Shown here piece after piece: positions 8,816 through 19,088 of a stretch of 64,000 nucleotides of DNA. The notes below the pieces were generated by a model that saw only the letters and a list, made by a program, of their open reading frames with translations, was not told where the DNA came from and made no database searches. How positions within the stretch are numbered: the stretch's first letter is position 1; each line of letters opens with the position of its first letter. Position numbers and translations under genes: made by a program. The stretch is from positions 310,001 to 374,000 of the forward strand of contig CAWJNX010000002.1 of assembly GCA_963844395.1 (NCBI GenBank), written 5' to 3'. The stretch is from VRUE01 sp963844395. GTDB lineage: Bacteria > Actinomycetota > Thermoleophilia > Solirubrobacterales > 70-9.

Positions 8816-9082
8816 ATGGCGAGACCTCGAGAGACGGGAAATTCAGCACCGCGCCGCGGACGCCGTGGCGCGGATCGCGTTCGTCCGCGCAAATACACGC
8901 GGATCAACTCCGAAGAGGTCGACTACAAGGACCTCAACCTGCTGCGCCGCTTCCTCTCCGACAAGGGGAAGACCCGCGGGCGCCGGGTCACCGGGCTGTC
9001 GCGCAAGCACCAGCGGCAGCTCTCGGTGGCGGTAAAGCGAGCCCGCGAGATCGCCCTGCTGCCTTACGTCGGAGAGCGCTGA
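8816..9082 (+). CDS. rpsR: Ribosomal protein bS18
   Basis: An 88-residue S18 from ATG 8816. The basic N-terminus precedes the conserved core RKYTRINSEEVDYKDLNLLR, RRFLSDKGK and TGLSRKHQRQLSVAVKRARE, ending LLPYVGER. It forms a heterodimer with S6 in the 30S platform. There are no zinc-binding cysteines, so it is the zinc-free form. The stop overlaps the rplI start (TGATG), so the two are translationally coupled. Confidence 0.96.
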   Translation: MARPRETGNSAPRRGRRGADRVRPRKYTRINSEEVDYKDLNLLRRFLSDKGKTRGRRVTGLSRKHQRQLSVAVKRAREIALLPYVGER

Positions 9083-9535
9083 TGGCACAGGCGATCCTCC
9101 TCGAGGACGTCGACAGCCTCGGGCAGCGCGGCGAACCCGTCGACGTCTCTCCCGGCTACCTGCGCAACTACCTGATCCCGCGCAAGCTCGCCGCACCGGC
9201 CACCCCGGGCGCCCTGGAGGAGGCCCAGCGCCGCCAGGCAGCCGCCGAAAAAGCGGCGAGCGTGCGTGCCCGAGCGCGAAGAGCAGGCGGCCTCGCTGCT
9301 CTCCAAGACCGTGCTGACGATCCACCAGCGCGCCGACGAGGGAGGCAGGCTGTTCGGCTCGGTCGGTGCGAAGGAGATTGCCGAGGCGATCCAGGAGGCC
9401 CGCGATCTGCGCATCGACCGTCGCAAAGTGCGACTCGAGCAGCCGATCCGCGAGATCGGCACCCACATGGTGGAGATCGAGTTGGCCGACGGCGCCGTTG
9501 CCACCGTGAAGACGATCGTCGCCGAGGAGAGCTAG
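9082..9535 (+). CDS. rplI: Ribosomal protein bL9, frame broken
   Basis: L9 of the 50S subunit, about 150 residues. The N-terminal RNA-binding domain (AILLEDVDSLGQRGEPVDVSPGYLRNYLIPR) is in the frame of ATG 9082. From about 9260 the reading continues in another frame (EREEQAASLLSKTVLTI to VKTIVAEES, stop 9535) and matches the C-terminal domain. A single-base indel around 9255-9265, in AEKAASV/PEREEQ, joins the two. All expected parts are present, so an assembly error is the likely cause. Confidence 0.93.
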
Positions 9536-9655
9536 CTGCCGCGACTACCGACTCGCCTGAGCCGCCGCGCCAGGGCAAGGACGCGGCTCGGCTGGGCGCG
9601 ATCGGAGCGGGCAACGGTCGGCCTCGCCGCGGTCTCACTGGGCGGTGCCGGAACC

Positions 9656-10261
9656 GTGCTGGTGGGCCAGTTCGGGCGGATGCTGCGGCGTCGCTCCCAT
9701 CAGCGGGGCAACAGCGACGGCCTGGTCGAAGCGGCTCCCGCAGCGGCCCTCGACACCGTCGGCGTCGCGGTCAGCGGCTACGCGGCGACGCCGCGTAGCG
9801 AGACGGTTCTCTTCAATCTGCTCGCAGGCTTCCTCGGCGCCTTCGCGCTGGTGCGGATCTCGACCTGGGGAATCCGCGATAGCTGGTGGCCGTTCGGGAA
9901 CGTCCGGGTAGGCGGCCGCCACATCCACCACTTCGTGCCCGGCATCCTGCTCGCCTTCGCCTCGGGCACCGCCGCCCTACTCACCGAGAGCGATGCCCTG
10001 GAGGACCGCCTTGCGATCCCGATGGGCGCCGGTATGGGCCTCACCTTCGACGAGGCGGCGCTGCTGCTCGACCTGCGCGACGTCTACTGGACCCGCGAAG
10101 GGCTGCTGAGCGTCCAGCTCAGCCTCGGCGCCACTGCGCTCCTCAGCATTGCGATCCTCACCCAGCGGATGCTGCGCCGCGGGGAGCAGCGCAAGGAGGC
10201 GGCAGGCGAGATCCCGCCGGCCGCCGATCACCTGGCCGAGGGCGCCGGCGCCCTCGGCTGA
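9656..10261 (+). CDS. Conserved integral membrane protein
   Basis: A protein with about four or five hydrophobic segments (around VLFNLLAGFLGAFALV, HFVPGILLAFASGTAALL, the MGAGMGLTFDEAALL region and LSLGATALLSIAIL) and a His-rich motif GGRHIHHFVPG. I know similar proteins from Actinobacteria only as uncharacterised. GTG 9656 is the first usual start. The frame stays open back to the rplI stop at 9535 and encodes another hydrophobic stretch (VGLAAVSLGGAGTVLV), so the true start may be upstream at a non-standard or miscalled codon. The 3' end carries a perfect palindrome. Confidence 0.7.
   Translation: MLVGQFGRMLRRRSHQRGNSDGLVEAAPAAALDTVGVAVSGYAATPRSETVLFNLLAGFLGAFALVRISTWGIRDSWWPFGNVRVGGRHIHHFVPGILLAFASGTAALLTESDALEDRLAIPMGAGMGLTFDEAALLLDLRDVYWTREGLLSVQLSLGATALLSIAILTQRMLRRGEQRKEAAGEIPPAADHLAEGAGALG
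10235..10258. terminator. 24-bp perfect palindrome at the end of a membrane-protein gene
   Basis: GCCGAGGGCGCC followed by its exact reverse complement, overlapping the last codons (AEGAGALG) and ending 3 bp before the stop. It lies between two convergent genes, so it may end transcription from one or both sides; no T run is present. Confidence 0.5.
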
Positions 10262-10268
10262 GCCACCG

Positions 10269-10772
10269 CTATAGCTGGGGGATGACGGCGCCGAGCAGGG
10301 CGGCGATCAGCCCAACCAGCGCCGTCATGGCGAGACCGCAGAACCAAAGCATCGTGCGCTGGATGGCATCGAGGCGGTCCTGCATGCCTTCGAAGCGTTC
10401 GTTCACCTCCCCGCGGAACGCCGCAGCCTCAGTCTTAACCTCATTGCGGAATGCCGCAGACTCGGTCCTAACCTCTTTGCGGAGCGCCAGGGACTCAGTC
10501 TTCATCTCGTTGCGCAGCGCCGCGGACTGAGATTTCGCCTCTTCCCGGAACGCAGCGGACTCCGTCTTAATCTCGTTGCGCTGCGCCGCGGACTCGGCCT
10601 TCATCTCACCCCGAACGGCGCCGAATTCGGTCTTGGTCTCGGCTCGCAGAGCACGAATGTCCGCGTTGACCCGATTGAAGCCGTTGTCCATCCCGCGGCC
10701 GAGCTCGTCGACCTTTGCGTTGAGGTCGTCCATGCGGTGGTCGGTCCAGCTCTCTCTCATCGCCTCCATCAT
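10269..10772 (-). CDS. Tail-anchored coiled-coil protein with seven 11-residue repeats
   Basis: From ATG 10772 (other starts at 10769 and 10760) the protein begins with a short amphipathic region. It then has seven consecutive 11-residue units of the form A-x-R-x-E-x-K-x-E-S-A (AVRGEMKAESA, AQRNEIKTESA, AFREEAKSQSA, ALRNEMKTESL, ALRKEVRTESA, AFRNEVKTEAA, AFRGEVNERFE). It ends in a single hydrophobic helix (LWFCGLAMTALVGLIAALLG) and four more residues. The pattern is a hendecad coiled coil with a C-terminal membrane anchor, like Borrelia Bdr proteins in layout. The DNA shows matching 33-bp repeats. Function unknown. It is convergent with the preceding gene. Confidence 0.75.
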   Translation of the reverse strand: MMEAMRESWTDHRMDDLNAKVDELGRGMDNGFNRVNADIRALRAETKTEFGAVRGEMKAESAAQRNEIKTESAAFREEAKSQSAALRNEMKTESLALRKEVRTESAAFRNEVKTEAAAFRGEVNERFEGMQDRLDAIQRTMLWFCGLAMTALVGLIAALLGAVIPQL

Positions 10773-10982
10773 TGCAGCGTAAAAGCTTCGGACGCGCGCG
10801 TGGCGCGCTGATTGCAACATTTCTGCAACGGCTCCGTACCAATTCCCACACGGTGGGGCGGCCGGATTCTTTTTGCCCTCGTTGCACGGAGCCTTCTCGT
10901 CAGAGGGAGCGGGCTCTGGTTTGCTTGGGCGCAGGGGTCGATCGGGGCGAATCCGCCGCTGCCAGCCCTTAACTAAGTATCG

Positions 10983-13900
10983 ATGCCACAGCCTTCCGCA
11001 ACCCACGTTCCACCGCAGAACATCGAGGCCGAGGAATCGGTGCTGGGCGCGATGCTGGTCGCCGAGCCCGCTCTGAGCCGGGTCATCGACGAGGTCAAGC
11101 TAAACGCCGAGGACTTCTACCTCGACAAGCACGGGTTGATCTTCGCCTGCGTCCACTACCTCTACGCGAACTCGAAGCCGGTCGACGAGCTGAGCGTCAC
11201 CGAGGCGCTGGTCCAGCGCAACGAGATCGAGCCTGCGGGTGGCAAGCACTACGTCTCCGAGCTGGCCGCCAAGGTGCCGGCCGCCGGCAACGCCAAGCAC
11301 TACGCGGAGATCGTCCAGCAGAACTCGCTGCTGCGCCGCCTGCTCGGGGCCGGCCAGGAGATCCAGGGATGGGTGCACGAGCGCGATGGCGAACCGCGCG
11401 AGCTTTCCGAGCGGGCCGAGAAGCTCCTCTTCGACGTAGCCCACAAAGAGCAGGCGAGCGACTTCCGCCTGCTCTCGGAGATCCTCCACGACGAGGTTGA
11501 CCGGCTCGAGAAGCTATCCACCGGCGAGCTGGAGCTGACCGGCACCCCCTCCGGCTTCCGCGACATCGACTCGATCACCGGGGGGTTCCAGCCGGGGAAT
11601 TTGATCATCGTCGCTGCAAGGCCTGCTATGGGAAAGTGCATTAGTCAGAATAGTTTGATCTATAGCCCGATCACCGGCGCTAGACGGCGTGGCGGCGACC
11701 TCTATCAAGCCCACCAGCGCGGTGAGGAGGTCTGGGTCGCGTCGCTCGGGCCGGATCTCTCGATGAAGCCAGCCAAGGTCGCGGCAATCGAGCCCAACGG
11801 CAGCAAACCTGTCTACCGGATGACGACTCGGCTCGGACGCCAAATCGAGGCCACGTCGAATCATCCAGTTCTGACTGCTGGTGGATGGGAGGAGTTGGGC
11901 AAAGTGCGCTCGGGCGACAGAATCGCGGTCCCTCGGCGGCTTCCCCGTCCCAACGATCAGACCGAATTGCCCGACCATGAGATCGTCTTGCTTGGCGCCC
12001 TGATCGCAGATGGGTCGCTGACCGACCGCACACCCTGCTTCTGTTTCGGCAAGGAGTCGAGGATTCTCGGAGAGGTCGAAAAGGCTGCTCATGCCTACGG
12101 GGTCCAGATCGGCGAAGGGGGAAGACGCGGTCATGGCACCGCCACGATCAGCGCGGGCCGCGGCTCTGGCCCTAATCCCGTCACCGCAATGCTGCGCGCC
12201 CATGGCCTTATGGGCCTGCGCTCGGCCGAAAAGTTCGTCCCCGACGCCGTCTTCGGGCTCGGCGACGAGCAGCTCGCCCGCTTTCTCGGTGTCATGTATG
12301 CGTGCGACGCACACGTCTACTGCAGCGATCGCCTCGCGCAGATCGGTTACACGACGATCAGCGAGCGGCTGGCCCATGACGTGCAGCACCTGCTGCTGAG
12401 GCTGGGGATAGTGGCGACGATCCGCACGCTGAAGCGTCCGGTATACGACGGCACTGACAAGGTCGCAAGGGAGATCAGGATCACCTCGCAGGGAAGCCTG
12501 CGCAGGTTCTGCGAGTTGATCCCGGTCCCTGGCAAGGAAGAGCAGCAGGCGCGAGTAGTTGAGCGTCTAAATGCCGCACCGGTGTCAACGAATACCGACA
12601 CGATTCCACTTGAGATCTGGGACGACGTCCTGCTCGCCAAGGGCGAGCGCTCCTGGGCGGACGTGAGCACCGACACCAACCGTCCGCGCAACCACAACTG
12701 GCATGTGGGCAAGCGCAGTCCCTCGCGTCAGCCTTCTCGCCGAGCTCGCGGTCGCCACCGACTCCCCCGCCCTCGAGGAGCTAGCCGACTCCGACATCTG
12801 GTGGGACGAGGTCGCGTCGGTCGAGTACGTCGGGGTCGAGGAGACCTATGACCTAGACGTTCCCGGCCTGCGGAATTTCGTCGCCGACGACGTCATCGTC
12901 CACAACAGCGCCCTGGTCGCCAATATCGCCGAGAACGTGGCGGTCAAGCGGGGGATGCCGGTTGCTTTCTTCTCGCTCGAGATGTCGGAGGTCGAGTTGG
13001 CGCAGCGCTTCATCGCCTGCCGGGCGCGGATCTCCGGCGACAAGCTGCGCAAGGGACAGGTCGCGCAGAAGGACTGGCCCAAGGTGGTGCGGGCCTGCAA
13101 CGAGCTGGAGGAGGCGCCGCTGTGGTTCGACGACTCATCCGACCTCGGCCTACTCGACCTGCGGGCGAAGGCGCGGCGGCTGCACGCCCAGACGCAAGAC
13201 GCCGGCGGCCTCGGCATGGTGATCGTCGACTACCTGCAGCTGATGCGCGCCGATGACCCACGCGCCAACCGGGTCGAGCAGGTCGGTCAGATGAGCCGCG
13301 GGCTGAAGATCCTCGCCCGCGAGCTGGAGGTGCCGGTCCTGGCGATCTCCCAGCTCTCCCGCGCCCCCGAGCAGCGCCACCCGCCGAAGCCGATGCTCTC
13401 GGACCTTCGCGAGAGCGGCTGCCTCACTGGAGATTCCCTGGTCTACCTGCCTCGCGAGGGGGCGCGACGCCCGATCCGCGATCTCGTCGGCCAGCACGGA
13501 TTCGAAGTGCTCGCAATGGACCGCGACGGGTGGAAGCTTCGACCGGCGATCGTCAGCAAAGCCTTTTCAACCGGGGAAAAGCAGGTCTTCCGATTGACCA
13601 CGCGGCTCGGCCGGACCATCCGCGCCACTGCCAACCACAAGTTTTTGACGATCGCCGGCTGGAGGCCGTTGGAAGAGCTTGTGGCCGGGGATCCGATCAG
13701 CGTCCCCGGCGTCCTGCCCGATACGGCGCTCGCAAGCATGACCGAGGACGAACTGGCTCTGCTCGGTCACCTGATCGGAGATGGCTGCACCCTGCCCAGG
13801 CATGCGATCCAGTACACGACCGTCGATTGCAAGCTCGCAAGTCTCGTCGCGGATCTTTCGACTCGGGTGTTCGGCGATCGCGTCCGGCCGCGGGTGAAGG

Positions 13901-14850
13901 CCGAGCGCCGTTGGTACCAGGTCTACCTGGCTGCACGCGAGCGCCTGACCCACGGGGTGCGCAATCCGGTGGCCGCATGGCTCGATGAGCTCGGCGTCTT
14001 CGGACTTCGCTCTCACGAGAAGCGGGTGCCAGAGGTCGTTTTCGCTCAGCCCGCCTGGGCAATCGCCAAGTTCCTCCACCACCTATGGGCCACCGACGGT
14101 TGCGTGTGGTTGGGTGGACCAAGCCAGAAGACGAACATCTATTACGCAACGAGTAGCGCACGCCTCGCCCACGACGTTCAGACGCTCCTCCTCCGCCTCG
14201 GCATCAACGGCCGAATAACCAAGCACGAGAATCCTGCCAAGGGAAGGCCCCAGTTTCACGTCACCGTGAGCGGCGGGACAGACCTGGTGCGGTTCCTCGA
14301 GATCGTCGGGGCTCTTGGGACTAACAAGCGGCGTCACGCAAGCGCAATCCTGGAGCACTTCGACGGCAGGGCGCGAAACCCGAATCGAGAGTTAGTCCCG
14401 AGCGGGCTCGGCAAGGAGAGGGCGATGCGTGTGGCCTCCGCGGTGCGCTCGGAGGAGCTTGTCGATCTCGCCCTCGGCGATGCGTACTGGGACCCGATCG
14501 TCTCGATTGAGCCCGATGGCGTTGAGGAGGTCTTCGATCTCACGGTTGACGATCTCCACAACTTCGTCGCCGACAACATCGTCGTCCACAACTCGATCGA
14601 GCAGGACGCCGATCTCGTCGCGTTCCTCTTTCGTGAGGATTACTACCGGGATCCCGAAGACGAGCCGGATGGGCTTGCTGACGTGATCATCGCCAAGCAT
14701 AGGAACGGGCCGATCGGCGCCCCGAAACTCGTCTTCCTCGACCGCTTCCCGAAATTCGCCGACTTCTCCGGGCACGAGGCGCCGGTCGAACAGCCGGCCG
14801 GCGAGGGACCGCCGCTGGCGGACGCCTCCGTGGCCGGACCTGAGTTCTGA
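10983..14850 (+). CDS. dnaB: Replicative DNA helicase DnaB containing two inteins
   Basis: The hexameric fork helicase. Extein pieces are 10983-11636 (N-terminal primase-interacting domain and start of the RecA-like domain, ending ARPAMGK), 12907-13419 (SALVANIAENVA to LSDLRESG) and 14593-14850 (SIEQDADLVAFLFREDYY to the end). Joined they give about 474 residues, normal for DnaB. The first intein splits the Walker A loop and the second splits the conserved RESG/SIEQDAD segment. Both must be removed by protein splicing for activity. One frame break at about 12715 lies inside intein 1. The stop overlaps the start of the next gene (TGATG), a DnaC-like loader. Confidence 0.95.
11637..12906 (+). 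other. DnaB intein 1 (Walker A insertion) with LAGLIDADG endonuclease domain
   Basis: About 423 residues from Cys (CISQNSLIYSP) to the terminal HN before extein Ser. Splicing block B is visible as EATSNHPVLT, and the C-terminal blocks as VEETYDLDVPGLRNFVADD and VIVHN. Two LAGLIDADG-type motifs (LLGALIADG, FLGVMYACD) mark a homing endonuclease. The second has Cys-Asp where Asp-Gly is usual. Length is 1,270 nt, one more than a multiple of three, because of the indel near 12715. Confidence 0.93.
13420..14592 (+). other. DnaB intein 2 with LAGLIDADG endonuclease domain
   Basis: 391 residues, in frame, from Cys (CLTGDSLVYLP) to terminal HN before extein Ser. Block B is RATANHKFLT; the C-terminal blocks are VEEVFDLTVDDLHNFVADN and IVVHN. 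The two endonuclease motifs are LLGHLIGDG and FLHHLWATDG. It resembles intein 1 in several blocks (TTRLGR, RLAHDVQ, LLLRLGI), so the two may share ancestry. Confidence 0.95.
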
Positions 14851-15578
14851 TGCCCGGAGCGCGCAGCGAACCGTTCGTTCAGCGTGCCTGCCCGCTCGGG
14901 ACCTGCGACGGGTCCGGCTGGATCCTCGGCCCGGAGGACGTGGCGCGGCCCTGCGAGTGCAGGGAATCGCGGCTGAAGCGCGGTCGCAGCAAAGGGGTCG
15001 CCTCGGTGATCCCGCCGCGCTATCGCGGCGTCTCCTTCGACCGGCCTCCGGTCAGCGACATGGCGCGCGATCCTGCGACGAAAGCGGCGGTCGTCGACGT
15101 CGGCGCCTACATTGACGAGCTCGACGCGCGACTCGACGCGGGCCGCGGCCTGTGGCTGTTCGGCGACACCGGAACCGGCAAGACGACCCTGGCGATGCTG
15201 ATCTCCAAGGCGGCGCTGGAGGCGGGTCGGTCGGTGGCGATCTACTCGCTGCCGAAGCTGCTGGCGCGCATCCGCCGCACCTACGACTCCGAACCCGGCG
15301 GCGATTCCTACCTCTCGTTCTTCGAGCGGTTGACCGCCGTCGACCTGCTCCACATCGATGACCTCGGGGCGGAGAAACGCTCCGACTGGGTCCTCGAGCA
15401 GCTCTACGCGCTGATCAACGAGCGCTACGAGGCGCAGCGGTCGGTGCTGATCACCACCAACCTCCCGCATGACGAGCTGGAGGAGCAGATCGGCAGCCGC
15501 ACCGTCTCCCGCCTCAGCCAGATGTGCGACGAGGTGCCGCTGTTCGGCGCCGACCGTCGCTACGGCAAGGCCGCCTGA
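14850..15578 (+). CDS. DnaC/DnaI-like helicase-loader ATPase
   Basis: A 242-residue AAA+ ATPase directly coupled to dnaB by an overlapping TGATG. Walker A is GDTGTGKTTL (about residues 105-114) and Walker B LLHIDDLGAE (about 166). The arginine-finger region ends LINERYEAQRSVLITTNLP and SRTVSRLSQM. An N-terminal set of cysteines (CPLGTC and CEC) may bind zinc, as in DnaI. The partner is almost certainly DnaB, so loading it onto DNA is the likely job; a DnaC-related protein of other function is possible. Confidence 0.85.
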   Translation: MPGARSEPFVQRACPLGTCDGSGWILGPEDVARPCECRESRLKRGRSKGVASVIPPRYRGVSFDRPPVSDMARDPATKAAVVDVGAYIDELDARLDAGRGLWLFGDTGTGKTTLAMLISKAALEAGRSVAIYSLPKLLARIRRTYDSEPGGDSYLSFFERLTAVDLLHIDDLGAEKRSDWVLEQLYALINERYEAQRSVLITTNLPHDELEEQIGSRTVSRLSQMCDEVPLFGADRRYGKAA

Positions 15579-15606
15579 CCCGCAGCGCGTCACAATCCCT
15601 GATCGC

Positions 15607-16977
<1,371 letters not shown>

Positions 16978-16986
16978 AGTCCTTTT

Positions 16987-17676
16987 GTGGCTTCCGGTAG
17001 ACGCACAGCTAAGCTGGGCGAGCGGCTGCCGAGAGGGCGTCACGGGCTACCGCGGGAGGCGGTGACCGAGTCTCAGCAGCGCCGCATCCTGCAGGCGATG
17101 ATCGAGGTGGTCGCCGAGCGCGGCTATCCGGAAACGCGGGTTGTTAACGTGATCGGCGTCGCCGGAGTGTCCAGGAAGACGTTCTACGAGCTGTTCGCCA
17201 GCAAGGAGGACTGCTTCCTCGCCGCCTACGACCTGCTGCTTGGCAACCTGCTGGGGGACACGGCAAGGGGCTTCGAAACGAAGCCCGGCGCGCCGTGGGC
17301 GACCCGCGTAGCTGCCGGCCTCGGCGAGCTGCTCAAGCACCTCGCCGAGCATCCCGACGAGGCGCGCTTCGCGATCGTCGAGGTGCTCGCCGCTGGGCCG
17401 CGGGCCCTGGCACGGCGCGACGCCGCGCTGCGCCAGTTCACCGGCTTTCTCGACGCCGGCCGCGCCGAGACCTCAGTGGAGCTGCCGGGAATCACGTCGC
17501 TCTCGCTGGCCGGGGGAATCAACGAGCTCCTCTACAGCGAGATCCTCCACGGCGCCGCCTCGCAACTACCCAGCCGCCTGCCCGACCTGATGTTCTGGAT
17601 AACGCTTCCCTTCCTCGGCCCCGAGCGCGCGGCCGAGGAGCGCGAACGGACGCGCCTCTCGATGCTCGAGCGCTAA
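16987..17676 (+). CDS. TetR-family transcriptional regulator
   Basis: A 229-residue regulator from GTG 16987. A basic tail containing LPRGRHGLPREAV precedes the TetR helix-turn-helix (about 33-78: RILQAMIEVVAERGYPETRV, VIGVAGVSRKTFYELFASKE). The ligand-binding half is helical and not assignable to a substrate. It starts 10 bp after purA and may be read through from it. The next gene on the same strand begins after a short AT-rich gap. Confidence 0.88.
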   Translation: MASGRRTAKLGERLPRGRHGLPREAVTESQQRRILQAMIEVVAERGYPETRVVNVIGVAGVSRKTFYELFASKEDCFLAAYDLLLGNLLGDTARGFETKPGAPWATRVAAGLGELLKHLAEHPDEARFAIVEVLAAGPRALARRDAALRQFTGFLDAGRAETSVELPGITSLSLAGGINELLYSEILHGAASQLPSRLPDLMFWITLPFLGPERAAEERERTRLSMLER

Positions 17677-17705
17677 AAAAACGTATCTTTTCAATATTTG
17701 CCGGG

Positions 17706-17735
17706 TTTATCACGCTTCGATAAAGGCAGATAAAG
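17706..17735 (+). promoter_or_regulatory. AT-rich inverted repeat and GATAAA boxes before the AAA ATPase gene
   Basis: TTTATC (17706-17711) and GATAAA (17719-17724) are complementary over a 7-bp spacer, and GATAAA recurs at 17730-17735. This is an unusually AT-rich stretch for the window. It could be an operator and -10 region for the next gene, or a weak terminator for the TetR gene. Confidence 0.35.
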
Positions 17736-17753
17736 CTGGTAAGGTCGCCCTCG

Positions 17754-18926
17754 GTGCGTCCCCATGACAACCCATACACGCCCAATGCCGGTGCCCGCCC
17801 GCCGGCATTGGTTGGGCGCGACGATCAGATGGAGTCATTCGAGATTCTCCTTGACCGACTGCGTCGTGGTCACACCGAGCAATCGATGTTGATCACCGGC
17901 CTCCGAGGCGTCGGGAAGACGGTGCTGTTGACGAGTTTCGAGGAGCGGGCACGGGAACGAGATTGGACTACGGTCGAGGCGGAGATCACCAAGAGCACCG
18001 AGTTCGGCGCGCGGATGGCACAGCTCGTCCGCCGGGCACTCTTTCAGCTTGCACCCAAAGCACGCTGGAAAGAACGCGCAGCTCGAGCGGCGGCGGTGCT
18101 CAAGTCCTTCCAAGTCACCATGGCAACTGACGGAACGCTGAGCGCAGGGCTTGATGTCGAAGCCGCAGAGGGCTTCGCGGACAGCGGTGAGCTTGACGAG
18201 GACCTGACCGATTTGCTGGTCGCGCTCGGGGAGGCTGCGAGCGAGCATGAGAGCGGCGTGGTCTTTCTGATCGACGAGGTGCATTTCCTAACCACCGGCG
18301 AGCTGGAGGCGCTGATCGCGGCTCTCCACAAGACGGTGCAACGCCAGCTCCCGATCACTCTGGTAGGGGCCGGGCTGCCGCAGCTCCCGCGACTCGCCGG
18401 CGAGGCCAAGTCCTACGCCGAGCGACTGTTCAAGTTCCCTCGGATCGGCCGGCTCTCCGCTGCCGAGGCGGAGCAGGCGCTGGTCGACCCCGCCGACCGA
18501 CTGGGTATCGCCTACGAGAAGCAGGCGGTCGAGGCAATCGTCGATTACACCGAGGGATATCCCTACTTCTTGCAGGAGTACGGGAACGTGCTCTGGAGCA
18601 TCGCCGAGAGCTCACCGATTACCGAGAAGAACGTTGAGGACGCACGCGCGGCAGTCGAGGCAAAGCTCGATGGCAGCTTCTTCCGCGTCCGTGCCGAGCG
18701 CACCACTGAGCTGGAGCTGCGATATATGAGGGCGATGGCTGAGCTTGGATCAGAGCCCCAGCAAGCTAAGGATGTCGCTGCTCTTCTGGATCGGACCTCT
18801 GAGCAGATGGGCCCGACCCGCTCGCGCCTGATCGACAAGGGACTGCTCTACACCCCGGGCCACGGTCTAGCGGCGTTTACCGTGCCGCAATTCGATCGCT
18901 TCATGCGGCGCACCTATCGGCTCTAG
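17754..18926 (+). CDS. AAA-family ATPase (ORC/archaeal-ATPase-like)
   Basis: A 390-residue ATPase from GTG 17754. Walker A is GLRGVGKT (residues 49-56) and Walker B VVFLIDEVHF (about 169-178), with a sensor-like ITLVGAGLPQLP. The C-terminal 100 residues look like a winged helix (AKDVAALLDRTSEQMGPTRS). Such proteins are known as stand-alone ATPases often found in mobile or defence regions. No partner gene is obvious here. Codon use is less GC-rich than in neighbours, consistent with transfer. Function not assigned. Confidence 0.75.
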   Translation: MRPHDNPYTPNAGARPPALVGRDDQMESFEILLDRLRRGHTEQSMLITGLRGVGKTVLLTSFEERARERDWTTVEAEITKSTEFGARMAQLVRRALFQLAPKARWKERAARAAAVLKSFQVTMATDGTLSAGLDVEAAEGFADSGELDEDLTDLLVALGEAASEHESGVVFLIDEVHFLTTGELEALIAALHKTVQRQLPITLVGAGLPQLPRLAGEAKSYAERLFKFPRIGRLSAAEAEQALVDPADRLGIAYEKQAVEAIVDYTEGYPYFLQEYGNVLWSIAESSPITEKNVEDARAAVEAKLDGSFFRVRAERTTELELRYMRAMAELGSEPQQAKDVAALLDRTSEQMGPTRSRLIDKGLLYTPGHGLAAFTVPQFDRFMRRTYRL

Positions 18927-18988
18927 ATCTGCTCGCGGGTTGACGAAGCGCGTGTTAAGCCGCTCTTTTGCCTGAATGCCGGGGTTTA

Positions 18989-19012
18989 CCTAAAAGCCGG
19001 GAGTGGTAGTTT
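18989..19012 (+). promoter_or_regulatory. Conserved box upstream of secreted-family gene 1
   Basis: The 24-bp sequence CCTAAAAG...GTGGTAGTTT matches 33164-33187 at 19 of 24 positions. That second copy stands before another member of the same gene family. Distance to the ATG is 76 bp here. It is probably a promoter or regulator site. Confidence 0.5.
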
Positions 19013-19088
19013 CTGGCGCCGGAGGGTAGACCAAGGCTGTTCTATGGCCGCGGCTCGGATGGGCAGGCCAAAAGGAGATAAAGAAGAT

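Noticed and set aside
8391..9035. Plus-strand 214-residue frame overlapping ssb and rpsR
   Set aside because: It is out of frame with both well-supported genes and rich in Arg/Gln runs.
10269..10772. CRISPR-like or satellite repeat from the 33-bp periodicity
   Set aside because: The units are diverged, have no spacers, and keep a continuous coiled-coil reading frame with a membrane anchor.
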